A stretch of 53,475 nucleotides of DNA, taken from the NCBI GenBank assembly GCA_016284175.1, contig JAEEOJ010000025.1, forward strand, positions 1-53,475, read 5' to 3'. Shown here in pieces: positions 1-7,545 of the stretch. The position numbers were made by a program, and so were the translations under genes. Positions within the stretch are counted from its first letter, which is position 1. Each line of letters starts with the position of its first letter. The stretch is from Lachnospiraceae bacterium (GTDB lineage Bacteria; Bacillota; Clostridia; Lachnospirales; Lachnospiraceae). The notes beneath the pieces were generated by a model. The model worked only from the letters and a program-made list of their open reading frames with translations. It was not told the DNA's origin and did no database searches.

Positions 1-1
1 G

Positions 2-487
2 AAGGCTCTCGCAGAAAACTATATGCTATCCTTCGCTGTGGATACCATTGTATGCCTCGATGAAACGGAAGTAATCGGAGCTTTTCTCGCAGAGGAACTC
101 TCTCACAGTTATAAAACATGTCTTAGTTTCGGTAACAATATTTCGGTCATCACTCCCGAAGTAAACTCGATGGGACAGATGATATTCCGTGACAACAAGA
201 TTCGTATGGTGGAAGGCATGAACGTACTCATACTGACCGACTCCATCACATCCGGTAAGACCATTCTTCAGGCAATCGATTCGGTAGTTTACTACGGCGG
301 AACCGTAGGCGGTATCGCAGCCATCTTCTCCGCAGTCACCAAATGTGCCGGCATTGAAGTAAAGTCGATCTTCACTTCCTCCGACATCCCGAACTACGGC
401 TATTATTCGAGAGAAAACTGTCCTATGTGTGCCAAAGGACAAAAGCTCGAAGCTTTGGTAAACGGCTTCGGATATTCGCAGTTGTAA
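2..487 (+). CDS. Orotate phosphoribosyltransferase-like protein, 5' end cut by window
   Basis: The reading frame is open from base 2, so the 5' end lies outside the window; the first internal Met (base 23) is not the start. The visible 161 residues form the second half of a type I phosphoribosyltransferase. The PRPP-binding loop is read as LILTDSITSGKT (usual form: acidic pair then TGGT), followed by a YYGG turn. The C-terminal part carries two Cys (CPMC) and ends in GYSQL. Such enzymes join a base to PRPP in the cytosol; the resemblance to the orotate phosphoribosyltransferase-like family common in Lachnospiraceae is from memory. A strong terminator follows at once. The substrate is not proven, and it could be a purine or regulatory PRTase-fold protein. 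Confidence 0.75.
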   Translation, partial: KALAENYMLSFAVDTIVCLDETEVIGAFLAEELSHSYKTCLSFGNNISVITPEVNSMGQMIFRDNKIRMVEGMNVLILTDSITSGKTILQAIDSVVYYGGTVGGIAAIFSAVTKCAGIEVKSIFTSSDIPNYGYYSRENCPMCAKGQKLEALVNGFGYSQL

Positions 488-507
488 AACTCATAAAAGA
501 AAAAATC

Positions 508-540
508 AAGGGTAGGAGTTGTCTCCTACCCTTTTATTTT
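508..540 (+). terminator. Bidirectional intrinsic terminator
   Basis: A perfect 11-bp stem (AAGGGTAGGAG, bases 508-518, with its complement at 523-533) closes a TTGT loop. It is followed by a T-rich run on the plus strand and preceded by an A-rich run that reads as U on the minus strand. It sits between two convergent genes and can serve both. Confidence 0.9.
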
Positions 541-567
541 GCCTGCTTTCAGGCGTTGCTTGTTTTA

Positions 568-1296
568 TTATTTTTTCGTAAAAACATTTATTGCTTTGGA
601 AACAAAATCTGCCGTGCCCTCACCGCCTGCATTGTCAATGTTTTCAGTAAACTCATTTCCGCCAGCATACATAGCGCCTAAGCCTGCAAGAACTTCGTTG
701 GAACAGTTGTAGAAATGTTCGGAAATGTAGTTTTGAAGTTTCTTAACCAGCGTCTGTGCGTCAGCTGATGAAGGGTCTGTATCTTTTATGGTGCCAAATT
801 CTGTGAAGATATCCATAAAATCAGCCATGATTTTCTTATCATCTTCTTTGGAACGCTTAGCGCTCTTTTTCTTATATTCTTTATATTCTTTGGTTTCGCC
901 CCACTGCTCTTTGGCTTTCTTTGAATACTCATCTATTTTACTTGTATCAAATGCTGAAAAATCCATTTTATTTGCTCCTTTCTTCTTTAATTCACGGGCA
1001 AAGGATATAAGATTCTCCAAATGCTCCTTCTTCAAAGTTAAAAGCTTAATCTGCTGTTCAAGCGCCTTTTTCTTGTCAAAGTCGGACCTGTTGATAATAT
1101 CTTTAATCTCTTTTAGCGGGAATTCAAGCTCGCGAAACAGTAAAATCTGCTGCAGTCTTTCCAGATCCGTATCGTCATACAGTCTGTAACCCGACTCGGA
1201 ATACTCTGCCGGCTTCAAAAGTCCAATCGTGTCATAATACTGCAGGGTTCGTATACTAACACCCGCGAGTTTGCTAACTTCATTTACTGTCATCAT
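568..1296 (-). CDS. MerR-family regulator with TipAS-like effector domain
   Basis: This 242-aa protein begins with a MerR winged helix (residues 3-70; VSIRTLQYYDTIGLLKP is the hallmark recognition region). A coiled-coil dimer helix follows (about 75-110). The C-terminal domain (about 115-242) resembles the TipAS antibiotic-recognition domain: all-helical, ending in a conserved YISEHFYNCS segment. TipA-type proteins activate their own promoter when they bind a ligand, often a thiopeptide or other drug. GGAGGG lies 7 nt before the ATG. The promoter upstream has the 19-bp spacer expected of a MerR target, which supports autoregulation. The ligand is unknown. No drug pump is next to it, so it may only sense or sequester the compound. 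Confidence 0.85.
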   Translation of the reverse strand: MMTVNEVSKLAGVSIRTLQYYDTIGLLKPAEYSESGYRLYDDTDLERLQQILLFRELEFPLKEIKDIINRSDFDKKKALEQQIKLLTLKKEHLENLISFARELKKKGANKMDFSAFDTSKIDEYSKKAKEQWGETKEYKEYKKKSAKRSKEDDKKIMADFMDIFTEFGTIKDTDPSSADAQTLVKKLQNYISEHFYNCSNEVLAGLGAMYAGGNEFTENIDNAGGEGTADFVSKAINVFTKK

Positions 1297-1320
1297 CTCT
1301 TTTCCCTCCGTGATAATAAT

Positions 1321-1351
1321 ACCATAAACTATTACGTAACGTTAGAGTCAA
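1321..1351 (-). promoter_or_regulatory. MerR-type promoter with 19-bp spacer
   Basis: On the minus strand TTGACT (1346-1351) and TATGGT (1321-1326) are separated by exactly 19 bp. The spacer holds an imperfect dyad around ACGTTACGT. The long spacer with an operator between -35 and -10 is the signature of promoters untwisted by MerR-family activators, and the gene just downstream encodes one. Confidence 0.75.
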
Positions 1352-1385
1352 GAGGAGTTTTTAATTTCTCTTGGGAAATTATTTA

Positions 1386-1970
1386 TTACGGTCTGTAATT
1401 ATCTTTATCAACCGCCACGTACAAATCCATACCCATTTTTTGCTCATAAAAGTCTTTGAGTCTTAAATTGTTTTCCCGTATTCCGGGATTGTATGAACCA
1501 TAGCGACTCTTAACGTCATCCATTCGGTCGATAATATCCATTACACCTTCCGTGCCTGCGATAGAATCCACGAACTGAATCAGTTCATCATATTCATCCT
1601 GCACAGTCTCCGCTAGTTTCGTACGAATTAATTCCGTTTCTTCTTCGCTCGTGTCAGTCTTTCCCACATAGGTTCCTATATCTGTGCCGTAAAAGGAATG
1701 CGTAAGACAGATTCGCGCTGCGTCATCGAAGCCCAAGGACATCATATAAGTATAACCGTCGGAAACATGTCTTAAGTAACTCACTCCGAACTTACGTCCT
1801 ATATCATGCAACAATCCTAATACATAGGCTTTCTCAGGATCCATCCCCGTATAAAACGCTATCCTTTCCGCACAGTGCGCAGCGGTCTTGCTGTGCCCAA
1901 CCCAAGCGCCGGGATTGCATTTTGCCGCATCTATTAATAAAATTTCAGCTTCTTCTCTAGTCGGATACAT
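1386..1970 (-). CDS. HD-domain phosphohydrolase
   Basis: This 194-aa cytosolic protein has the HD-superfamily pattern: an early His (GHSKTAAHC, about residues 25-33), the metal-binding HD pair in LLHDIGRKFG (about 53-62) and a later conserved His in CLTHSFYG. Such proteins are metal-dependent phosphohydrolases, often acting on nucleotides; the substrate cannot be read from sequence. It lies 7 nt downstream of the HIT-family gene, and its ribosome site is weak, so the two are probably translated from one message. Both families act on nucleotide phosphates, which fits a shared housekeeping role, but that link is inference. Confidence 0.75.
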   Translation of the reverse strand: MYPTREEAEILLIDAAKCNPGAWVGHSKTAAHCAERIAFYTGMDPEKAYVLGLLHDIGRKFGVSYLRHVSDGYTYMMSLGFDDAARICLTHSFYGTDIGTYVGKTDTSEEETELIRTKLAETVQDEYDELIQFVDSIAGTEGVMDIIDRMDDVKSRYGSYNPGIRENNLRLKDFYEQKMGMDLYVAVDKDNYRP

Positions 1971-1977
1971 ATATTCA

Positions 1978-2445
1978 CTATGCTTGTAAAAGCTTCTCCA
2001 GTTCAGTTTTTAAAGCATCTTTCATCTTCTCAAGTTCTTCGGCAGATGGACGGTTTGAATCATCATAAATCTTATCAAAAGGAAGACACCATACAGGTCC
2101 CACGCCGTTATTTCCGTAATTTCCTATATCGCCTTTTCTTCTGGGATACAAATGCCAGTGAAGATGCGCATCGCCCATACCCAGCAATTCATAATTCATT
2201 TTCTCCGGTCCGAAAGCCTTCGATGCAGCCTCAGCCACAATGGACATTTCCTCCATAAATTTGAGGCGTTCAGGCATATCTAACTGGAACAATTCGGAAT
2301 AATTATGATTCTTATATAAAAAGAGCGCATAACCGTAAAAATGCTGGTTGTCGCCAATGACAACATAACCCGTTTCAAGCTCTTTCACAAAATACGGATT
2401 AGTTCCGTTCTTAATCATTTCAATTCTGTCGCAAATCAAGCACAT
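1978..2445 (-). CDS. HIT-family protein (histidine-triad nucleotide hydrolase)
   Basis: This 155-aa protein carries the histidine triad HLHWHLYPRR near residues 94-103, the active site of HIT nucleotide hydrolases/transferases. It has the family's usual size with a short N-terminal segment containing a CxxC (MCLICD), which may bind metal. GAGGAG precedes the ATG by a normal distance. It is first in a two-gene unit with the HD hydrolase. Family members split phosphoramidate or dinucleoside polyphosphate substrates; which one is used here is unknown. Confidence 0.85.
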   Translation of the reverse strand: MCLICDRIEMIKNGTNPYFVKELETGYVVIGDNQHFYGYALFLYKNHNYSELFQLDMPERLKFMEEMSIVAEAASKAFGPEKMNYELLGMGDAHLHWHLYPRRKGDIGNYGNNGVGPVWCLPFDKIYDDSNRPSAEELEKMKDALKTELEKLLQA

Positions 2446-2495
2446 ATTTTTCTCCTCATAAAAGAAATATCATATAGCAGATATTTTATCATAAG

Positions 2496-3701
2496 TTAAA
2501 GATATGAAAAAGCCTCGCCGTATTCGAAAGGATAATAATGTTTTAGCCAGGCTACCTGATAGGCAAGCGTAGCGAAAGATAAAAGATGTGACTTGTTACC
2601 TGCATAGCCTGAATTATCAACCATCATAAAATAAATCTTTACGCCATCCTCAACACTAATCCCCTGAGCCATGCAACCTGAGATTCCTTTTTTTCTATCA
2701 CCATTTATAAAAGCATTTCTGTTTTTTTCTATTTCAACCATGCTTCTTTTTCCAAGTGCTTTTCTTGCCTCATTGCTTTGCTTAAGCGAAAAACCACCTA
2801 TTCTGTTAAACACTTCTATTATCTGTTCCTGATATAAAAGCAATCCATATGTGCTATGCGTAATTTCTTTAATAGTTTCAATATCAAAAACCGATTCTTT
2901 TTTAGAATTTCTCGCCTCTATATATTCATGATAAATTTCTTTTCTACTCCATATATTATCTGACTCAGGATATAACCATATGCCTGCAGCCAGTTGTTCA
3001 ACAGAAAAAGGGCGCATTCTTTTAAAAAAATTCCTGATACCATTTCTTTCAAGGAATGAGATGTTATCTATATAGCCATTCCAAATGCAGCCAAATACAT
3101 CCATATCATCATATTGCAAGTTGTAAATATCTATTTCTTTTCCTCTTTTTTCTTTAACTTTTTTTATAGTTTCGCTGATAACATATAATTCGGGAATTAT
3201 TCCTATGTATTCTGTATCAAACGATTCAGTTATCGAAAGAACAGGGGAATCATATTTGTATTTTTCACAGGCATAATTAAATATCTCTTTCTGTCTGGTA
3301 TGATCAAAATCAATCCATGCCTCCTGGAACTCAATCTTTTCGGAATGAAGAAACCTTTCAAATATCAGATTGTTAGCTATAGGATCAACCATGGTTATTC
3401 CAAGGCAATACGACACCAAACTCGATGGTAAAGTTCCTCGCCCCGGACCAACCATAATGCCTCTTTCCTTTGAAAGGCTGACACAATCCCACAGCACCAA
3501 GATAAATGCACTTAATCCGTTCTCACAAATAATATTTAATTCGTAATTAAGACGTTTAATCACTTTTTCTTCATCGTCAGGATATTTATTTTTCAAACCA
3601 TCTATACTCAATTTTCGTAAATAAGAATCTTCATCAAATCCCTTAGGGCAGTCAAACCTAAGTTTTTCTTTTGATGAAAAATCTATAGTAAAAATAATCA
3701 T
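2496..3701 (-). CDS. Minimal DnaE-like protein with altered catalytic residues
   Basis: This 401-aa protein matches the palm/fingers core of the bacterial replicative polymerase alpha subunit, without the N-terminal PHP domain and without the C-terminal OB and clamp-binding parts. Recognisable blocks are GPGRG (85-89), VSYCLGIT (97-103), IFERFL (113-118), TYGLLLYQEQ (284-293), NEARKALGK (310-318) and GYAGNKSHLLSFA (365-377). The strand that normally reads PDxDxDF, with two metal-binding Asp, reads FQEAWIDF (125-132): by my alignment one Asp became Glu and one Trp. The region of the third Asp also seems to carry Glu, and roughly 100-150 residues before it are missing. A strong AAGGGGGG ribosome site and an intact frame argue against a dead pseudogene. 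It follows the primase-like gene by 20 nt. Confidence 0.8.
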   Translation of the reverse strand: MIIFTIDFSSKEKLRFDCPKGFDEDSYLRKLSIDGLKNKYPDDEEKVIKRLNYELNIICENGLSAFILVLWDCVSLSKERGIMVGPGRGTLPSSLVSYCLGITMVDPIANNLIFERFLHSEKIEFQEAWIDFDHTRQKEIFNYACEKYKYDSPVLSITESFDTEYIGIIPELYVISETIKKVKEKRGKEIDIYNLQYDDMDVFGCIWNGYIDNISFLERNGIRNFFKRMRPFSVEQLAAGIWLYPESDNIWSRKEIYHEYIEARNSKKESVFDIETIKEITHSTYGLLLYQEQIIEVFNRIGGFSLKQSNEARKALGKRSMVEIEKNRNAFINGDRKKGISGCMAQGISVEDGVKIYFMMVDNSGYAGNKSHLLSFATLAYQVAWLKHYYPFEYGEAFSYL

Positions 3702-3721
3702 AATTAACCCCCCTTCTTTAC

Positions 3722-4465
3722 CTATTGTTTTTTAAGAAGTCTTTCAAATGCTTTTGCTCCTTCTTTTTTTACAAATTCCTGAGGATCTTTGTATGGAGAT
3801 AAATCAATTATCTGTCCTTTGACTCCGACATTTTCTAAAACCTCTTCTGCATTAGTTGCCGCTTTAATTCCTACATTATCTGTGTCGTAGCAAACATAAA
3901 CTTTATCAGTATACTTCTTTAGAATGTTTGCTTGATCCTTCGTTAGTTTCGTTCCAAGGTTTGCAATAGCCATATCAAATCCGGCCTGATGTAATGAGAT
4001 AACATCAAAGAATCCTTCACATAAAATCAGATATCCAGCTTTGGAATCCTTTGCACGATTAAGGCCAAAAAAGCTTTTGTTTTTATCAAAGACTAAAGAC
4101 TTATGAGAATTAAGATATATCGGAGCTTCATTATCCAAAGTCCTTCCGGAAAAACCTATTACTTTGTTCTCATCATCAATTACAGGAATAATCAGTCTGT
4201 TATGAAACACATCTTCTATTCCATTGGTTTCATCAAAATCAGCCAATCCTGACTCAATAATTAAATCATCGTCAAATCCTAACGCATTAAAATGATAAAC
4301 GAGCCCGTATAAATCCGTTCCGGAATAACCAAGGTTAAAGTAATCAATAGTCTCCTCATCTATATCAATTCCATTAAGAAAAGCTTTCACTTCTTTTCCC
4401 TTTTTCTCAAGCATCGACCGATAATATTTCATCACTTCCGCATTAAGTTTATATATTTGATTCAT
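3722..4465 (-). CDS. DnaG-like primase catalytic core (TOPRIM), no zinc domain
   Basis: This 247-aa protein corresponds to the central RNA-polymerase domain of DnaG. FHNRLIIPV and VIGFSGRTL (about 87-110) match the basic subdomain. The TOPRIM fold shows its glutamate in LCEGFFDV (E150) and the metal pair in CYDTDNVG (D194, D196), so catalysis looks possible. The N-terminal CHC2 zinc domain that reads the template and the C-terminal helicase-binding domain are both absent; normal DnaG is about 600 aa. GGAGG lies 8-9 nt before the ATG. It is paired with the DnaE-like gene. It might be a remnant of a plasmid or phage primase or a TOPRIM effector of the island. Confidence 0.8.
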   Translation of the reverse strand: MNQIYKLNAEVMKYYRSMLEKKGKEVKAFLNGIDIDEETIDYFNLGYSGTDLYGLVYHFNALGFDDDLIIESGLADFDETNGIEDVFHNRLIIPVIDDENKVIGFSGRTLDNEAPIYLNSHKSLVFDKNKSFFGLNRAKDSKAGYLILCEGFFDVISLHQAGFDMAIANLGTKLTKDQANILKKYTDKVYVCYDTDNVGIKAATNAEEVLENVGVKGQIIDLSPYKDPQEFVKKEGAKAFERLLKKQ

Positions 4466-4506
4466 TTTCTACTTCCTCCTATTCATGTGCTTTTCTATTT
4501 ACATCA

Positions 4507-4548
4507 TAAAAAAAGCGATGTGCTGTTTTTAGCACATCGCTTTTTTAT
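4507..4548 (-). terminator. Strong terminator closing the WYL/nuclease operon
   Basis: A perfect stem of 16 bp (bases 4509-4524 with 4531-4546, core AGCGATGTGCT) encloses a GTTTTT loop. The A/T ends give a U-run in either direction. It separates the operon upstream on the minus strand from the primase/DnaE pair. Confidence 0.9.
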
Positions 4549-4567
4549 CTTATCGGTTTATTATCAT

Positions 4568-5461
4568 TTATTGCATTTCAGAAAACCATTTTTTCAAGGT
4601 CCCCTGTGTTGCATCCGCAATTTTCCCTCTTGAAAGAAAGGATATATTGCGCAAGTTAGAGTCTTGAATCTGCTTTGATAAAGAATCGATAATTTTTTTA
4701 TCCTCTTCTTTAAATTCAGTAACCAATAAACTTAATAAAATTTTATCCTTATCTATTGGCTCAATCTTTTTTTGATAAATCGATGAATATGCCTCAATTG
4801 TTTTATTGAATTCTCGAATAATTTCATTGCTTTCATCATTAATAAGTTTTTTATATGAAGCCAACTGATTCTTTATTTCTTCTGATAGTACTCCATCTTT
4901 CTGAAGCCTCTCATCATTAAGTCTCTTTACTTCAACAAATGCCAATTGCCTAGTAATCGTATTATATAGAACAACATCAATTCTCAAATCTTGTTTTTTA
5001 TCAACTCCTTTTGAATAACTGAATTTGGCTTCTATATCTAGCAAAATAATATTTGAATCATTACTATCCACCATTGGAGAAAACTTATACAATCCAGATA
5101 CTAATTTTGCTTCAGGACTAAGTTCTAGATATAAATTGTCTTTAATCTCAGGATAAATATCTTTCCATGAAAAATCTAATACCCCTGTTTTCTTTTTCCA
5201 TTCTTGTTCTGTAATTTGTTTTTTGCTCGAACCTGATTTTAATATGGGTAAACATTTACTATCTATTATTGGGGTATTCATTGGAGAATTTATTTCACAA
5301 AGTTTTCTACCTTTCATATATACCGTCATCTTTTTTTGGGGACGAAATGCAATAAACGCTTCCCCTCTAATAACGTCATCCATCATTTTTTCAATAAAAC
5401 CATTTTGAGTATTAAATAAATCTAGAGTGTTATCATAATCCCTATTAAAAGTACTTTTCAT
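4568..5461 (-). CDS. PD-(D/E)XK nuclease-like protein, unknown family
   Basis: I do not recognise this 297-aa protein as a whole. Residues 158-181 look like a PD-(D/E)XK nuclease core: an Asp in LRIDVVLYN (D162), then EVK in LAFVEVKRLND (E177, K179), spaced as in that fold. A charged helical region (182-290) follows. There is no signal peptide or membrane segment, so it is cytosolic. AAGGAG sits 6 nt before the ATG. It is last in the operon WYL regulator - second PD-(D/E)XK protein - beta-CASP protein - this gene, 15 nt after the previous stop, and a strong terminator follows. A DNA- or RNA-cutting role in a defence system is inferred from fold and context only. Confidence 0.6.
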   Translation of the reverse strand: MKSTFNRDYDNTLDLFNTQNGFIEKMMDDVIRGEAFIAFRPQKKMTVYMKGRKLCEINSPMNTPIIDSKCLPILKSGSSKKQITEQEWKKKTGVLDFSWKDIYPEIKDNLYLELSPEAKLVSGLYKFSPMVDSNDSNIILLDIEAKFSYSKGVDKKQDLRIDVVLYNTITRQLAFVEVKRLNDERLQKDGVLSEEIKNQLASYKKLINDESNEIIREFNKTIEAYSSIYQKKIEPIDKDKILLSLLVTEFKEEDKKIIDSLSKQIQDSNLRNISFLSRGKIADATQGTLKKWFSEMQ

Positions 5462-5476
5462 ATATCTCTCCTTAAA

Positions 5477-6664
5477 CTAAACTTCCTTAGTATCGCTATC
5501 TTTCAGGTGCCAAAATACAACATTGGATGTAACGTTAGATATAAACTCTTCCCAAAAAATATTATTAGTATGATGAATAATCACCTTCTCCGGCATCACC
5601 ATCCTTAAAATCTCTTCCAAATCCTCTTTGGTAACATGGCCTGAAACATGTATTCTCTCAACATTCTTACAGCAGTTAAGCATCTCTCTGACAGAAGCAA
5701 GCTTTTCTTCATAGCCTTTCCACATCGAGTAAATCAAGCAAGTATCTTCAGGATATTTATCGGAAAAATAGCTTACTATTTCTTTGAACTTATCGCCGGT
5801 TCTGACAACCATTCCGCCACCAAGTTTTTCGAACTTTGGTTTAAGATAATCGCTATAATACAAAACCTTATTTGATTTGAATTCTTCTTTGCGGCTTTCG
5901 TCTGCGATTTGCTGAATCTTCTGCTGATATTCATCAGCAATAACATATTTCCCTTCGGGAACACATCTGGAAAAAGCAGCTATTCTGTCAATGTTCGAAG
6001 AAGATGTGAAAAGAAATACGTATTTATATTTTTTAATTAGTTTATCGAACTCTTCCGTAACCCATTTTTCATCTTTGTTATACTTCGATTCTCTGTCTAG
6101 ATTTGTGCCTTCCGTTATCATAAGATCAATGTGTCCAATGGTCTTGAAAGTCTTTCTTACTCTGTCGCTGTAAAAACCATGAAGTCTATAATCTCCGGTA
6201 ATAAGAATTCGCTTGCCATAACCTTCGACAAGATACATCAACGAATCACTCGCAGAGTGGTCGGACGCTAAAGGAGTTATCTTCAAATCTTTTATGGTTA
6301 CAGGTTCATCTACAGATAAATCCTTTGCATCTTTCGCCCAGACAATCTCTCCTACACCAACTTTATGTTCCTGCTGCGCCTGAAGTATCTTGCGAGCAGT
6401 TTTGTGCATGTACACAGGTATCTCCGAGTTAATACTTGGTACTTCTCCGACATGATCACCATGATAGTGCGTAAGGAAAACGGCATCAGTATTTGCTTTG
6501 CCGAAGTTCAGGCCTTCTATCTTAAGCTTGTCCTGATTTCCTTCACCCTCCAATGGTGTTCCGAAGTCAAAGAAGATTCTTGTGTTATCTGTAAAAACTT
6601 CTGTACATACACCGCCAATCTGTGATGCTCCTCTTTGTATTCTAACTTTAATTACGTCACTCAT
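5477..6664 (-). CDS. Metallo-beta-lactamase/beta-CASP nuclease-like protein
   Basis: This 395-aa protein has the metallo-beta-lactamase metal sites THYHGDH (65-71), SDHSASD (134-140) and TGDYRLHG (156-163). The inserted beta-CASP domain is marked by HVSGH (339-343) and a late His pair in IIHHT (362-366). This is the layout of RNase J and CPSF-type nucleases, which cut RNA or DNA with two zinc ions. At 395 aa it is shorter than RNase J (about 550), lacking that family's C-terminal domain. It lies between two PD-(D/E)XK genes in an operon led by a WYL regulator. That position points to an accessory role, not the housekeeping RNase; substrate unknown. Confidence 0.8.
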   Translation of the reverse strand: MSDVIKVRIQRGASQIGGVCTEVFTDNTRIFFDFGTPLEGEGNQDKLKIEGLNFGKANTDAVFLTHYHGDHVGEVPSINSEIPVYMHKTARKILQAQQEHKVGVGEIVWAKDAKDLSVDEPVTIKDLKITPLASDHSASDSLMYLVEGYGKRILITGDYRLHGFYSDRVRKTFKTIGHIDLMITEGTNLDRESKYNKDEKWVTEEFDKLIKKYKYVFLFTSSSNIDRIAAFSRCVPEGKYVIADEYQQKIQQIADESRKEEFKSNKVLYYSDYLKPKFEKLGGGMVVRTGDKFKEIVSYFSDKYPEDTCLIYSMWKGYEEKLASVREMLNCCKNVERIHVSGHVTKEDLEEILRMVMPEKVIIHHTNNIFWEEFISNVTSNVVFWHLKDSDTKEV

Positions 6665-6717
6665 ATTTATTCTCTAGTCCTAAACTCGTGAAAGTCTACC
6701 TTTCCAAAATGTCTTTT

Positions 6718-7530
6718 TTATGAATAATCCCAAATCTCAGAAAAATGATGACATATCGCTTTTTCATCTTTTCCATCCAGATAGTAAAGCTCGATAATAT
6801 TCCCCAACGAATCCATTAGTTTCTGAAGATTATCTCTGTAACCATTGTGCATTTCCATCATTTCGACAAACGCTTGGCTTTCCTTAAAAACTAGTGGTGT
6901 TACAACAAAATCATAATCCGAAATATCTTCCCTTAGGCCCTCTTTAATTTCTTTTCTGAACTTCCATGCATAGTCTTCCTTCAGTTTTGATTTGTTCAAA
7001 TTATAATAATAAGTCAGTCCCTCTAATATACAGCGTAGCATTGTTTCCTTACTGCCGAATTTTTTAAGCTCAATTATGTGTATTTTCTTTGTATTTTCAT
7101 TCACAGACAGCAAGTCTATTTTACCTAAATGAGAATCTTTATTCTCTTTTAAATAATCTTTAAGCGGTATTTGGTAATCAATTATTTCACCGATTTGTTC
7201 GTAATATCTTCGATGCATATTTTTTGCAAGAATTTCTTCTTCTCTATTGCTGGGATTTAATCTCTCGTTGCTCGTCAAGATTCCGTTATGGCTAGACACA
7301 AAATAGGATTTGTTTCTTATAAACATTTTAATTTTCTTTATCTTTTTAATGTTTTTTAGTACCCATTCTGCAACAACCTCGTTGCAGAGTTCAGTATCTT
7401 CCTTAACTGCACTAAGGTAATTTACTGCATCCAGATTATATAACTGCGAGATGTCTATTTCCTTACACATTTCAATAATCTGCTTCTTTGAATACTCACA
7501 TATTCCATAATTACGTCCCATTACATTCAT
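6718..7530 (-). CDS. PD-(D/E)XK nuclease-like protein, unknown family
   Basis: This 270-aa protein is not one I can name. Residues 135-160 give a PD-(D/E)XK-like core: GKIDLLSV (D139), then HIIELKKFGS (E154, K156), and an acidic helix upstream (REEEILAKNM, about 96-105) may supply the extra Glu. The C-terminal half has several aromatic, helical segments (GLTYYYNLNK). It is soluble, without signal or membrane parts. It follows the WYL gene by 15 nt and precedes the beta-CASP gene by 53 nt. Restriction-like or nicking activity is an inference from the fold pattern; the frame is intact and codon use resembles its neighbours. Confidence 0.6.
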   Translation of the reverse strand: MNVMGRNYGICEYSKKQIIEMCKEIDISQLYNLDAVNYLSAVKEDTELCNEVVAEWVLKNIKKIKKIKMFIRNKSYFVSSHNGILTSNERLNPSNREEEILAKNMHRRYYEQIGEIIDYQIPLKDYLKENKDSHLGKIDLLSVNENTKKIHIIELKKFGSKETMLRCILEGLTYYYNLNKSKLKEDYAWKFRKEIKEGLREDISDYDFVVTPLVFKESQAFVEMMEMHNGYRDNLQKLMDSLGNIIELYYLDGKDEKAICHHFSEIWDYS

Positions 7531-7545
7531 AATATAATCCTCTTC

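Noticed and set aside
26-442. 138-codon minus-strand open frame opposite the phosphoribosyltransferase
   Set aside because: Antisense to a recognisable enzyme frame that is open to the window edge; no family features.
2446-2495. Attachment site or direct repeat at the left island edge
   Set aside because: No matching repeat was found near 24240-24400 and no integrase or tRNA gene is in the window.
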